Source of the DNA: Earliella scabrosa
Lineage: Eukaryota; Basidiomycota; Agaricomycetes; Polyporales; Polyporaceae
NCBI GenBank assembly: GCA_022605405.1
Contig: JABYQQ010000030.1
Location: forward strand, 372,001 to 436,000
Length of the DNA: 64,000 bases
Reading direction: 5' to 3'
The notes below the pieces were generated by a model. That model saw nothing but the letters and a program-made list of their open reading frames with translations. It searched no databases and was not told the origin of the DNA. A program made the position numbers and the translations under genes. Shown here in pieces: positions 50,206 through 61,644 of this stretch (position 1 is its first letter; the number at the start of each line of letters is the position of its first letter).

Positions 50206-53200
50206 ATGTTCGGATTCAAACTGTTCTCCTCGTCCTTGGATGTGGCACCGGTGGCCACACCCAACGGCGACATATTTCACGTCCTCAGTAAGTAGTTATC
50301 CTTCGCACGAGGCCATCCTCTTGGCGGTCGTGAATTTGCTGATGTCCTTTCCGTAGAGCGACTCGAAGGCCTCGCAGAGAATGAACTTCGCACCATGACT
50401 TCTAATGTCCGCGACATGACCCGTACGTTGCTCGGGTCACACACCTAGGCCTGGCGCGGGATACGCTCAACGGGGATTGTGCAGATTCTGACCTACCCGA
50501 GCAAGCCGCCGCCCTTGCTGGACAAGTGGTGAACGGCGTCGAGTCTGTACTCACGTATGTGAGTACTATAGCGCAGATTCACCCCATCGCCAATGTGAGT
50601 CGAGTTTACTCCTCAGCCACCATGTCTGCTCACAACATGCCTACATAGATCGTGGTTAGCGCTGTCAAGGTCAGCATCACACGGTGGCAATGAGTGGCAT
50701 CTCCCTCACAGTAAATTTGATCACCTAGAAAGTTGTCGAGCTTGAGAAATTGCGCCACGAGAACCACGCGCAGATTGCGCAGGTACACGGTTCGATGGTG
50801 AGAGCAGTCAGGGTAAAGGGTTCTGTTTGCTAGTGTTCACAGGTTCCGATGCCCTGCAGGTCAGCGCTGTGTACCACCTCAAGGTCTTGGTCCCTGTTAC
50901 CCATGCGGAAGATGATCTCAAGGTCCATCTGGAGACCACGTTTCACAGTATGGAGCGTACAATCAAGGAGTTCGGTAGGTGAATTTACACAGTAGCATGT
51001 CGGCAGTCTTTTCACCTCATCCCAGGTCAATTTGTCGAGTAGGTGTTGTTCATCGCACTCGCATGATGGCATTCACGACGTCTGCCCAGTCTCTATCATA
51101 AATGCTGGCAGAAGATCTGTAAGTCGGCACACCCACTGGACAACTGACTTCTCATACTGTGTATGTTCCGCAGTCAAAGTACTCATGGCGACTCATCACA
51201 ACAAGAAGCTCACCGAGTTCAACGTTCGCTTCGACCAACATCGGGTCGAGCTCGATCGCGTCGTCTCCACCCGCTTCACGGCGACAACACTGCGGCAGCT
51301 GGACACTCTCGTGTATAACACTCAGCACATCATGCAGCGCTTGCCGCACATTGACCCAGACCCCGAGCTGGCCGCTGCAGAGACATTCGTTGAGGTGCAT
51401 GGCGGTGCAGCTGCAATTATCGGGGTGAGAAGATTCACGATGTAACAATTTGAATCCCTCACCTAGTACTGATCAACGGACAGGATGATCAATTGTTGCA
51501 GGAGCTTGGAGAAATGTTACACGAGCGGGTGACCGACCCCATCAAAGCGACGCTCCGCGAAGACTTTGAGGTGCTGCTTCAGAAGAATGCGTGAGTCTGA
51601 CAATATCACGGGCATCCTTGACATGCGCATTCCTAATTCGATGTGCGAACCAGTGAGCGTTATGAGATGAAGCTGCAGAGCGTTGAGAACAACGTCATCG
51701 CCTCGATGACTGCCTCGCATGCAGAACTTGCGCGCCAGGTGGGTCCAAGCTGTTGTTCATCTACTCAGTATATGTAACATGGTGAACCTACTGGAATAGG
51801 TCAACGCTGGTCCGCACGAACTCATTGATGACGATGAGATTAAGACTATCTGGAAGAGTGAGTAACCATCATGCGATCCACTGTCAAGTGCGGTCATGCT
51901 GATGGTAGTCGCATCTTTAGACAACGTAAGACCTATCAATTATAATAGATATCTCTACTGACCGCCTATTGGGTTGACTCTACAGGCGTGGAAATACACG
52001 GTCAAATCTCGGGTGTTCGTAGAAGGTGAGATTGAGGAATCATCATATATCATATATTATCTTCAACTAGACTGTTTCTTTCTTCAAGCGTTGCACGAGC
52101 ATTATCAGCGGAAATTCCATGAGCATAGCGTATCTTCCAGCTCACATCACGAGGACGCATGGACCACGGAGTACTTCTCGCGGATGATGTGTGAGTACCA
52201 CACTTCGAATGCGAATGATCGATTAAGAGGAATGACTTCCATTCAGATCACACGGCGATAGCTGATATCGTGGACGAAGATGGCAGTGGATTCATCTCAA
52301 TATCCGAGATGAATGCCTTCTGCGGTAAGCAAGGTCGGCGTCCGGGCTACTGGAGCGTTCCACAATGGTTTGCGTTGTATGCCTTCATTCCTGCCTGGAT
52401 TGTGGGTCCATACTGATAAGTTTGATAGCTGCGCCTCCGGTTGGTACAACAACAACGCATGGTGGGCATGAGGTATCGCGCAAATGCCACGAGAGCAGTG
52501 CTGACGTAGTCTAGGTACTACCGCGCCATCAAGAATATGTTCAAGCAGATTGACCAGGACATCAAACAACTTGCAACCCAGTCCGACGCAGAAGCTCAGC
52601 ATCATCAGACACTACATGATCACCACCAACCGAACCACCACCAATCATCACACCACCATCATCATCACCCGCACCACCACCACCACCACGACGTAGTGAA
52701 AACGATCGTCGAGTCCCTAAAGCCACTTCTCTTCATTGAGGACATCGAAGATGTCCCAGAGCTGAAGTCCTCCCATAATCTACGTCGTCTACAAGAGGAT
52801 TTCAGAACACAAGAAGTCAACAATATCACGAAAAACCTTACCAAATTCGGGTACCATTTGGAGGACCAATCCGCTGCCGTCGCCATCATAGGCGATTCGC
52901 GCGTAGAGCTTGTAAGCCTCTACCTCATCTTCTCACGCGTTGGATGCTCAGCATGAATCGTTTAGCATATCATGTCCGTCTTCTACGTTTTCGTAATGCA
53001 CCTACACCACCTACTGCAAGCGAGGTTGCGTCATCAAGTCACCCGAATTCACGACATTGAGGACTTGGCGACCTCCTGCATGGTCGTATACCTTGCATTC
53101 GAGACTCGCATGCACGAGCTCATGAGAGGCTGGAGATCGCAAGGCCGAGATATCGAGTTGCAGCTTGGGCGATACGCCGATGGCTTGTTCAAGAATATAC

Positions 53201-53716
53201 ATCGCGAGGTTTGTCTTCTCAGAGAGCATGCAACAATCGTGTTCATCGACCATTTGATAGGCTCCCAAGCGCAAGAAAGCCCTCGAGAATTTGTGCAAGG
53301 CGCTCTTCGGCGGACGCCCGGTTCCACGTCGCTATCGGAGCATGATAGAGTCTGCGTCGCATTCACCACTCTCTGTAAGGACTTGGTGCCCAATATCGCT
53401 CATGGTGTCCTCACGACTTCGCTGGTAGAGAATCGACGACCTCGTTGACAAAGTCGCGGCACTCACTGAGAAGGTGGAGCAGCTGGAAAAGAGGCTTCAA
53501 GTTCCCCAAGTCGCCGCTCAGCAACACATTGCACAGACCCCACTCGAGGAAGCTTCCCCCACATTGCGAGATGAGGAGGAAGCCCAAGAAGACAAGATCT
53601 CCACAGCGAGTGAGAATGCTTCTAATCAGTCGGAAAAGCGTAGTCGGGCTGCCAAATGGTTCTATGCACTTAGGAGCTTGAGACCATCCTGGCCATGGCG
53701 GTATGCTGCAGTGTAG
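50206..53716 (+). CDS. EF-hand domain protein with His-rich tract, multi-exon
   Basis: Begins at ATG 50206 (MFGFKLFSSSLDVAPV) and ends at the TAG at 53716, in about 15 short exons. The first junctions close in phase (A|AG at 50289, then EGLAENELRTMTSNVRDM, then SDLPEQAAALAGQVVNGVESVL). Helical stretches follow (KVVELEKLRHENHAQIAQ, VYHLKVLVPVTHAEDDL). A single canonical EF-hand loop, DEDGSGFISISE (about 52270-52310), comes next, then the WSVPQWFA motif common in a mushroom EF-hand family. A His tract (HHHHHHPHHHHHH, about 52650-52690) follows, and a C-terminal coiled coil (KVAALTEKVEQLEKRLQ) in the last exon. The family is recurrent in Agaricomycetes but has no assigned function that I know of. 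Several late junctions, including the last, are not resolved. Confidence 0.75.
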
Positions 53717-54278
53717 GCTTCCGCGTTCGGATGTGCCGAGTTACGATGGTTGTATCGCTGATGGATCACAGACATTCGACGTCATATTTGCTACGTCCGG
53801 GTCACCTACTTGTAATGCAACAGCTTCTCAGAACTTGAATGGCCGGAGTACGATTGTTAAAGCGACTGCGCCTCATTTCATAAAAGTTCGGAAGCTTCTA
53901 CTTCGACGATGTAATCAACCACTTCAAGGACTCCAGCTACTGGCAAGAAGCCAATCCACCGCGCGATCCCTACGGAATGCGGTCTCAAGAGTTACAATTT
54001 GCAACGTGCAACGCACCATCGATTAACCTGCAAGGCGTATCCTCCAAGTTCACCACCTCTTATCAGCTGGTGGATGGATACGTAGTACGTTGGCCAGCAC
54101 TAGTAGCAAGGCCCCCTTCTGCCGGTCACCAGTAGCGGCGCAAGATATGGCAACCTATTCGCCGATTGCGAGGACGCCACGATGAACTGACTCTCCACCA
54201 TAATTGACTTAGTCTCGTAACCAGCCGCTATAGGCTACAGTCTCATCCGGTCCAAAAAAGGCAGGGGAAACGTAGTCT
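53717..54278. other. 3' flank of EF-hand gene, no gene seen
   Basis: A 107-codon frame follows the EF-hand stop but has no splice or domain support and is more likely 3' flank. Confidence 0.4.
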
Positions 54279-54450
54279 CACGGCGTGCATGCGCCATAAA
54301 GGCGGATTGGGATATGGACGTGATATTCCGGGCTGCGAAAACCTTTCCCGCTCCCGCGCCCTAAGCGCCCGCTCATCCAGTGAAAGGTTTTCGCATCCCG
54401 GAAAATCACGTCCATATCACAATCCCCCTTTTCGGGGCATGCACGTCGTG
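54279..54450. repeat. fold-back element, ~69-bp arms and 34-bp loop
   Basis: Left arm 54279-54347 and right arm 54382-54450 are inverted copies with about 90% identity. Shared blocks are CGTGCATGC, GGATTG, GATATGGACGTGAT, TTCCGGG and TGCGAAAACCTTTC. The loop is GC-rich. No protein is encoded. It could be a small MITE. Confidence 0.8.
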
Positions 54451-55228
54451 TCTGCTTTCAAATCCGGGCAGGAACCGTGAGGCCCGGAATCTGAATTTGT
54501 CAGCAGCCGTTTGATCTCCGACAACGCGGCTGGATCTATACACGCCCGACGCGTCGACGCGTCAAGGCGCTTGTTTCCCTCGTCCGTAGTCAACAATCTG
54601 CGTGCATACCGCATCCTACAGCTCCACAACCTCCCATGAAACCCTCTACTTATGTACCCATGTGCCCTGAAGGGCGTTCACTGTGCCGACGCCTCATTTG
54701 TGCCAAGCGCGGGTTCGATCCTCATGACTATCAGTTCGAAGGAGTTTGCAAACCTCGCTTACGTTTCCGAGACGTCTTGAGAGGGTCGAAGTGCCAGACT
54801 TAGTGCGATACGAGGATTGCCGTGCGCTCGCGTGGCCGATGCCACCAGAGGGGAGTAGTCTGGGGTGGGTGTAACCTTCATTTCCATTGCCATCCAGCGC
54901 CGCGCTCAGTCTCAGTCAAGACAACGAATGGGTTTCCCATTTGCGCCGTCGAACGACGCAGTTGCGTCGGCCGTAGTTGGTGTCCAGCAGGAGACCATTG
55001 CAGGATGGATCCGCTGACCGTAGTGGGTGCAGTCAGGGTGAGAATCGAGGAATGTGATGACCTGTCAGCCAGAGAGAAGCATGGATAAAAGTTGACTTGT
55101 CGAGAAGTAGGCCATGTCTGGCAGAACACGATCGATGAGTGAGAATATAATTACCAAAAAACTTACTTTGAAATATATTGTCATTATATTCATAGATGTA
55201 CTGTATAGACACAGTATACTACACGCTC
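54451..55228. other. non-coding, no gene seen
   Basis: No exon or repeat stands out except an A/T-rich patch at about 55145-55215. A GGTTCGATCC box at about 54711-54720 is not part of a tRNA fold. Confidence 0.45.
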
Positions 55229-55700
55229 AGGTGAGCCATGGGTCGGTTACGATATCTGGAAATTTTGGGTCGTCAGATAACTTCCGACCGGCGCTTCCAT
55301 ACTGGAGCGTTGTGCCCCAGACATCGAACAGATATCGAGCAAACCGATATTGGAGCGAGGTCTAAGCGCCGGCTGCAAAATATCTGTTCGATACCCAGCG
55401 CCGCCCCAGCAGATAACTTCCGACCAAATACCCAGGGCGCCCGGTGCACACCTGGGCGTGTACATGCTCCAGTGAGCCCTGGGTCAGTTTCGATATCTGA
55501 GAATTTAGGGTGGGCAGATGATTTCCAACCAGTGCTTCCATACTAGAGCATTGTGCCCCAGACAGCGAACAGTGATCAGGCAAACCAATATTAGAGCAAG
55601 GGCTAGGAACCAGCCGACAAATATCTGCTCAATACTCAGTGCCACTCTGACAGATAACTTCTGACCAAATACCCAGGGCGTCCAGTGCACATCTGGGTAT
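55229..55700. repeat. ~235-bp tandem duplication
   Basis: Two units (about 55229-55468 and 55469-55700) run in parallel: GTGAGCC.TGGGTC, CGATATCTG, AGATAACTTCCGACC-like, GCTTCCATACT, TTGTGCCCCAGACA, CAAATACCCAGGGCG, CAGTGCACA. Divergence is roughly 15-20%. A third copy appears to start at about 55709 and is cut off after GAGCCC. Confidence 0.8.
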
Positions 55701-56059
55701 GGAGAAGCGAGCCCACTCAGTAGAAATCCTCACGTTAGTGTTCGAGCCGGGCTGACAATTGCCCACTCCAGTGGACCAGCCGGGCCCGACCGGGCATAAT
55801 ATATGCCCACATGTATGTACCGGCCGGGACGTAAACGCATTGACACTGACACATCCCGGCCGGGAACTGCTGCCTGCCCACTGCCATATCCCGGCCGGGA
55901 GAGTGTGTTATGGTAGTGCTGTAGTGTAGCAACATGAATGCAGCCTGGCTGCTGTGTAATTTCAGCCAGAGGACCAATTTACCCAGACAGGGTGGCAAGG
56001 TGCTCAGCCGGGTGCACCGGGTCGCTTGCATTAGCAGCATCCTGGATACAATCAGGGTG

Positions 56060-56575
56060 CACACACACCCTGAGCTGACTACCCAGACACTTTAATGCCC
56101 ACCTCAGCTGGTCGCACAACCAGCCAAGAGCACACTCCATTCAGATAGAGCGGAAGATGTGTTCCTACCTCAAGCCGGGTGCACCGGGTCACCTCCAGCC
56201 GGGTGCACCGGGTCACCTCGAGCCGGGTGCGCCGGGTCGCTCGCACCAGCAGCACCTGGGATACAATCTGGGTGTGCACCTATCTTGAGCTAACTATCTG
56301 AATATCATAATGCCCTCCTGAGCCGGTTGCGCGACCAACCAAGAGCACACTTCGCCTATATAAAGAGAGAGATGTGCTTCTACCTCGAGCCGGGTGCACC
56401 GGCTCGGTCACACAAGCGGCACCTGGGATATAATCTGGGGGTTCCCACCCTGAGCTGACTACTTTGACACTTTCATGGCCTCCTAATCTGGTTGCACAAC
56501 CAACCAAGAGCACACACCACCCAGATGGAGCAGGAGATGTGCTTCTACCTTGAGCCGGGTGCACCGGCTGCACAA
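56060..56575 (+). repeat. ~165-bp subterminal repeats, left set
   Basis: About three units, each with GCACACTC-like, CAGATAGAGC, GATGTG(C/T)T, CTACCT, GAGCCGGGTGCACCGG, a CAC..GC..CACCTGGGATA block and a CTGAGCT...CT..C.GACA spacer. The first also contains a triplicated GCCGGGTGCACCGGGTC core (56170-56240). Confidence 0.75.
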
Positions 56576-56704
56576 TCACTGCATATCTGCATATTTTTCC
56601 ATATCACCATTATGTGAAGTTGCATCATATATCGTCAAAAAGATAAATACATACACTGGTTGTTCTACATCTGCTTTCTCTGGCTGGACTACATTTCTGG
56701 TAGT

Positions 56705-57044
56705 GCAGACAGTCCGGCCGGGATCTATACGTTGCAATGCAGACAGCCCGGCCGGGATACATACGTTGCAATACAGACAGTCCGGCCGGGATACATACAT
56801 TGCAACGCAGACACTCCGGCCGGGGTACATACGTTGCAATGCAGACAGCCCGGCCGGGGTACATACATTGCAACGCAGACACTCCGGCCGGGGTACATAC
56901 ATTGCAATGCAGACAGCCCGGCCGGGGTACATACATTGCAATGCAGACACTCCGGTCGGGGTACATATGTTGCAACGCAGACACTCCGGCCGGGATAGCT
57001 ACATTGCGATGCAGACAGCCCGGCCGGGTGTCCAGTGGTGCCAT
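56705..57044 (+). repeat. 34-bp tandem array carrying CCGGCCGGG, 10 units
   Basis: Unit of the form GCAGACAGCCCGGCCGGG followed by (A/G)TACATAC(A/G)TTGCAA(T/C). Unit starts at 56705, 56739 and so on to 57011 are exactly 34 bp apart. Because 34 is not a multiple of 3, all frames stay open and make spurious ORFs on both strands. Confidence 0.9.
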
Positions 57045-57250
57045 CTGTGTTTCCCGGCCGGGCCGAAGACATCATGACCCGGGTAGCCCGGCCGGGTGCA
57101 CAGTGTCTGTACAGTAGTAGCCCAGCCGGGTATGCAGCATCCCCACAGTAACACCCCGACCGGGAAGACTGCATCTGTACTGAGGCATCCCGGCCAGGTG
57201 TACTCCATCTATACAGGAGTATTCCGGCCCAACAAACTATGTGTCTACAA
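57045..57250. repeat. irregular CCCGGCCGGG-type motifs
   Basis: After the regular array the palindrome recurs five or six more times at 30-45 bp spacing without the 34-bp unit, in the forms CCCGGCCGGG, CCCAGCCGGG and CCCCGACCGGG. Confidence 0.7.
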
Positions 57251-57536
57251 GACTGGATAAGCAGAATCTATATATACATACTCTGCACAGACACCATTCA
57301 GTTATGGCTGTTGTTTGACCAACACCACTAACATCGTGTAGTTCAACATTATTTTACTTCCTTCCCAGCCCTCCGGCTGCATTTTGTTTACCCACAGCCT
57401 TGTGAATATGTCACAGTGTCACAGACTTGATTCATTTGCAGCTCATCAGGGCAAACCAATTTTTTCTGACTCCGCTTTTCACTACAATACGGAACCTTGT
57501 CCCAGCCTAACCAGGGCTGTTTGGCCCGACCATTCC

Positions 57537-57668
57537 ACCCAGCCCGATTGACCCGCCCAGCCCGACTGACCCGCCCAGCCCAATTGGCCCGCCCAATCCG
57601 ACCGACCCGCCCAGCCCAATTGATCCGCCCAGCCCAAATGACCCGCCCAGCCCGATTGCCCCGCCCCG
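57537..57668 (+). repeat. 18-bp minisatellite, ~7 copies
   Basis: Unit TGACCCGCCCAGCCCGAC with one or two changes per copy. Being a multiple of 3, it is readable as a hexapeptide repeat in several frames, but no start or flanking coding sequence supports a protein. Confidence 0.85.
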
Positions 57669-57702
57669 CCCAGTCCACCTGCAGTTGCTGCATTCTCCTC
57701 TC

Positions 57703-57891
57703 TTAGTGAGTACAATCATATTTCCTCTTTGAGCTCTCAGTCACAAAGATCAATGTGTTGATCAACTCTGCTGCCTGCATCAAGCCTGTGACAGCATCAA
57801 GCCAGTTCTGTGCAAGATCCTTGGTGGTGCCTGCAAGCTGGAGGGTCTCAGAGATATTGACATGATAGCTGGTCACAGGGTGGTACTGCAA
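57703..57891 (-). pseudogene. possible transposon-encoded protein fragment
   Basis: A 62-codon minus-strand frame (SYHVNISETLQLAGTTKDLA ... VTGLMQAAELINTLIFV) has natural-looking composition inside otherwise non-coding repeats. No family recognised. It lies inside the candidate element and may be a decayed exon. Confidence 0.3.
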
Positions 57892-58319
57892 AGGGTTGGA
57901 TTATGGAAAAGATTGCCTACAAACTTGCACTCACCACCCATGGATCAATGCTGCACCGCCAACTGGGCCATCCACTGCCCGGTCCGGCCTGTCCGGCCTG
58001 CCCGGCTTCATCAATGCATATTCACCATCAGTTCTGGTGAAGCAGGTAAAGACTACCACCTGTAGTTTCCAGTTTTGTATTACAAAACACCACAGATGTA
58101 GTGAAACTGTTGTATATTTTGGGGAGGTGTTTTGTTTAACTCTTCACCTTTGTAATAGCAGTGTTATTAGACACTGTAGCACAATACTGTTCTATAATCC
58201 CCTGTAAATCAGAGGCAGTTTTTGTATATCTATTGTATAACTGACTTATGTCAGCCTGATCAGATCTTTGTAAATCTGCTGTAGAACTGACCCATGTTAG
58301 GCTGATTAGATGGAAGAGA

Positions 58320-59891
58320 TATCTCTTGCTCTACTTTGAGTTAACCAGGGCACCTATGCTCATGAGCAGAATGCCATCATGTAGAGATACATTAGGGCTA
58401 ATGAACACATTTTTGTTCAGTGTGATACATGGGGTATTGGTGGAGATATAATGTATTTTGTCTTTGCAAAAAGTGGCCACTTTGTCTGGTCTATTGCTTA
58501 GGTGCCCCTGGGTACCATCCAATGCTTCTACAACCATTGTGTAGGGATTAAGTAGGGCTTTCGAAAAATATATCATACACCCCAAACTGTCCACATTCAC
58601 CCACCCTCTCCTCCTGACCCCCTTCCCATCAATCCCCTAATATATCCCTTGAGAGGCATTGGATCAGCTTGCAAATTTGAGAGTCTATATTAGGATCATA
58701 GTACAGCCCACTGTTAAAATATTACATGCCACTGCTGTCTACAACCTCCCAGTCATAGCAAACAATTTTGTGCATGGACATTAAATATCCTCTCTATATC
58801 TCAGCAACCAAATTACCAATTAGCAAGCAGTCTTTTGCAGTCTGTCAGTATGTAATGGAACTATATTCTCACCAACTTCCATTTCTCAGAGATGTCTGGA
58901 TCTATCTGCATAATGCTATCAGTTGTGAACAGAGATAACCACTTGGTACCAGATCTAGTGTGCTGTACTTCTCCATATGTTCAGATAGGGGTCTGCTAAA
59001 TGCTCTGTACTGAATGCAAAAAAAATCACGGAAAACGGTTGAGTACTTGTGGTGCTATGGCAAAAGATGTGCCCGGAGGCTGTTATGTGAATAGTACAGC
59101 TGCATGTGCTGTGCAGAATTCATCAAACACCATCCAGCACATCTTTTGCCATATCACCACAACTACTCAACCGTTTTTCATGATTTCTTTTGCATTCAAT
59201 ACAGAGCATTCAGGAGACTCCTATCTGAACATATGGTGGTGTACAGCACACTAGATCTAGTACTAAATGGTTATCTCTGTTCACCGCTGATAGCATTATG
59301 GAGATAGATCCACACATCTCTGGGAGCTATAAATTGGTAAATAGCCAGTGCTGTAGTATAGCAGCAGAGTGAAAAAAATTGCATATCAATTGGTGGTCAG
59401 ACTGCGAAGATATAGGGGAAATATTCAACGTGCATGCACAAAATTGTTTGCTATAACTGGGAGGTTGTAGACAGCAGTGGCATGTAATATTTTAATAGTG
59501 GGCTGTACTATGATCCTAATATAGACTCTCAAATTTGCAAGCTGATCCAATGCCTCTAAAGGGATATATTAGGGGATTGATGGGAAGGGGGTCAGGAGGA
59601 GAGGGTGGGTGAATGTGGACAGTTTGGGGTGTATGATATATTTTTCGAAAGCCCTACTTAATCCCTACACAATGGTTGTAGAAGCATTGGATGGTACCCA
59701 GGGGCACCTAAGCAATAGACCAGACAAAGTGGCCACTTTTTGCAAAGACAAAATACATTATATCTCCACCAATACCCCATGTATCACACTGAACAAAAAT
59801 GTGTTCATTAGCCCTAATGTATCTCTACATGATGGCATTCTGCTCATGAGCATAGGTGCCCTGGTTATCTCAAAGTAGAGCAAGAGATACC
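58320..59891. repeat. large palindrome, ~750-bp arms
   Basis: Left arm 58320 to about 59075 and right arm about 59135 to 59891 are inverted copies with a short spacer. The same 89-codon frame appears on the minus strand (58331-58600) and plus strand (59609-59878), differing by a single residue near the end (ALVNSK versus ALVISK). The ~270 bp it covers are therefore almost identical; the inner part is more diverged. Confidence 0.9.
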
Positions 59892-60018
59892 AATTGTCCG
59901 GTTCCGGCTCAACCGGTGGCACCGGCTTATTTGGATGCACTATCGCAGATGGTCAATTTGGGGGGTTTAACTGGATTCCTGCAGATAGATAATTACTCTA
60001 GGGATTGCTCTGGTTAGA

Positions 60019-60357
60019 ATGCTTCCACTCCTCACTTCAGCCGCTGCTCTCCGGGCTGGCCGGTCCGTCCGGCACAAAACAGAGACTATCCAGGCCGCTC
60101 AACCCGGAGATCATTACCCATCATCTGTGGCTACCAGTGGGGGGTCAGGTGTGCCAGTTAATGTCTCATCAACAGATTTTACATCTATTGAGATTAAGAA
60201 ACCCTTCATTACAACTGCTTTCCCAGATGATAGGTCACCTGTCTCGCAGACCGGCTCATGCGGGTCATCCGGTATTGCCACTGAATACAGCCCTGGAGGA
60301 ATCTTAGATGTCACCATGGACCCTTTCCACTTTCTACACAACAGAAAGCAGGCGTGA
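60019..60357 (+). pseudogene. possible transposon-encoded protein fragment
   Basis: A 112-codon frame (PVNVSSTDFTSIEIKKPFI, GIATEYSPGGILDVTMDPFH) with plausible protein composition in the right half of the element. No domain recognised and no splice partners found. Confidence 0.3.
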
Positions 60358-60589
60358 AAGCAAGTACTCCAGACACATGGCCACCAGCACACCTTGTCTT
60401 CACATGTCTCTATTTGTCAATGACAGAATTACAATAATGTGCTTGTAGAGACAATCACATAAGATGTGTGAACAGTGATGATGTCGGAGTATGTGTGATG
60501 TGTAAGAGATGATGTTGTGATTTTTGTGCAGCAAGACCGGTGAGTGCTGTCATTTTAACACCAACCAAGAAACAACCTGTATCTGACCT

Positions 60590-61100
60590 GGGTGGTTGCA
60601 CCGGTGCACCCGGCTCAAGTTAGGAGCACATCTCAAACTCCATCTGGATAGAGTATGCTCTTGGTTGGTCACGCAACTAACTTCAAAGGGCATTTTGGTT
60701 TTTTGATAATGAGTCCTGAGTGGGTGCACACCCCAATCATATCTCATGTGCCGCTGGTGCAAGCAAGCCGGTGCACCCGGCTTGAGGTAGGTGCACATCC
60801 TGTACTCCATCTAGGTGGAGCAAACCGGCTTGGGAGGCCCGTGCAGTGTTTGGGTAATTAGTATATAATGAGTGCACACCCAGATCATACCCTGGACACC
60901 CCAAGTGTGAGCGAGCCGGTGCACCCGGTTTGAGATAGAAGCACACCTTTTGCTCCATCTGGATAGAGCCTGCTCCTGGTCAGTCACAAAAGAAGCTTGG
61001 GTGGGCATTTTGGTGTCTGGACAACCAGTCCTGGCTGGATGCACATCAAGATTGTATCTCAGGAGCCGCTGATACGTGTAAGCCGGTGCACCCAGCTCGA
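60590..61100 (-). repeat. ~165-bp subterminal repeats, right inner set
   Basis: About four units with the reverse-complement order of the left set (GCCGGTGCACCCGGC, GAGGTAGGTGCACAT, CTCCATCT..A.AG, then TGGTC..TC.CA.AA). Confidence 0.7.
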
Positions 61101-61103
61101 GGT

Positions 61104-61385
61104 AGGTGCACATCTCCTGCTTCATCTCAGCAGATTCTGATCTAGATATGCTGTGCCACCCACTCTCTACACCCTCCATGATATTTGGTAATTTTGCCAG
61201 ACCCCATGGAGAACTAGGGCAAACTCCATGCCCTGGGTTAGATTTGGAAGCCGACTGGTGCAACCCACCCAATTGTGCGAAACATGAAGTACATTACTAA
61301 CAGCGGCAACAATGTAGAGTCAACCATATTATGGCACCATTGCGTATGATGGAGTGAGAGATCATTAGACTACAGAGCTCCAACC
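61104..61385 (+). repeat. ~285-bp direct repeat, copy A
   Basis: Near-identical to 62508-62790, from GCACATCTCCTGCTTCATCT to CCAACCGCAGCTAC, with only a handful of differences (for example CCGACTGG versus CCGGCTGG). Confidence 0.9.
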
Positions 61386-61515
61386 GCAGCTACCGGGCGG
61401 TCTGCATTGCAATGTATATATCCCGGCCGGGCTGCCCGCATTGCAACATATGTACCCCGGCCGGGCTGCCCGCATTGCAACGTATGTACCCCGGCCGGGC
61501 TGTCTGGACTGCCAG
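61386..61515 (-). repeat. 34-bp CCGGCCGGG array, inverted short copy
   Basis: About three and a half 34-bp units in opposite orientation to the array at 56.7 kb, followed by the same flank (CCAGCCAGAG, CAACCA) inverted. This shows that the two sides of the element are inverted copies. Confidence 0.85.
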
Positions 61516-61644
61516 GAATGTAGTCCAGCCAGAGCAAGCAACTGTGGGACAACCAATATATGTGTTTACCTCCTCAACAACATCTGATGCAACTTGACAT
61601 AATGTTCAGATGGAAAAATGTGTAGATATGCAGTGACTGACCAA

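Noticed and set aside
54690..54730. GGTTCGATCC box suggesting a tRNA
   Set aside because: The T-stem does not pair, and no acceptor stem or anticodon arm can be drawn.
56576..57174. Several Cys-rich frames (repeated 'LQC..PGR.TC') on both strands
   Set aside because: Artefact of the 34-bp array, which stays open in all frames; not proteins.
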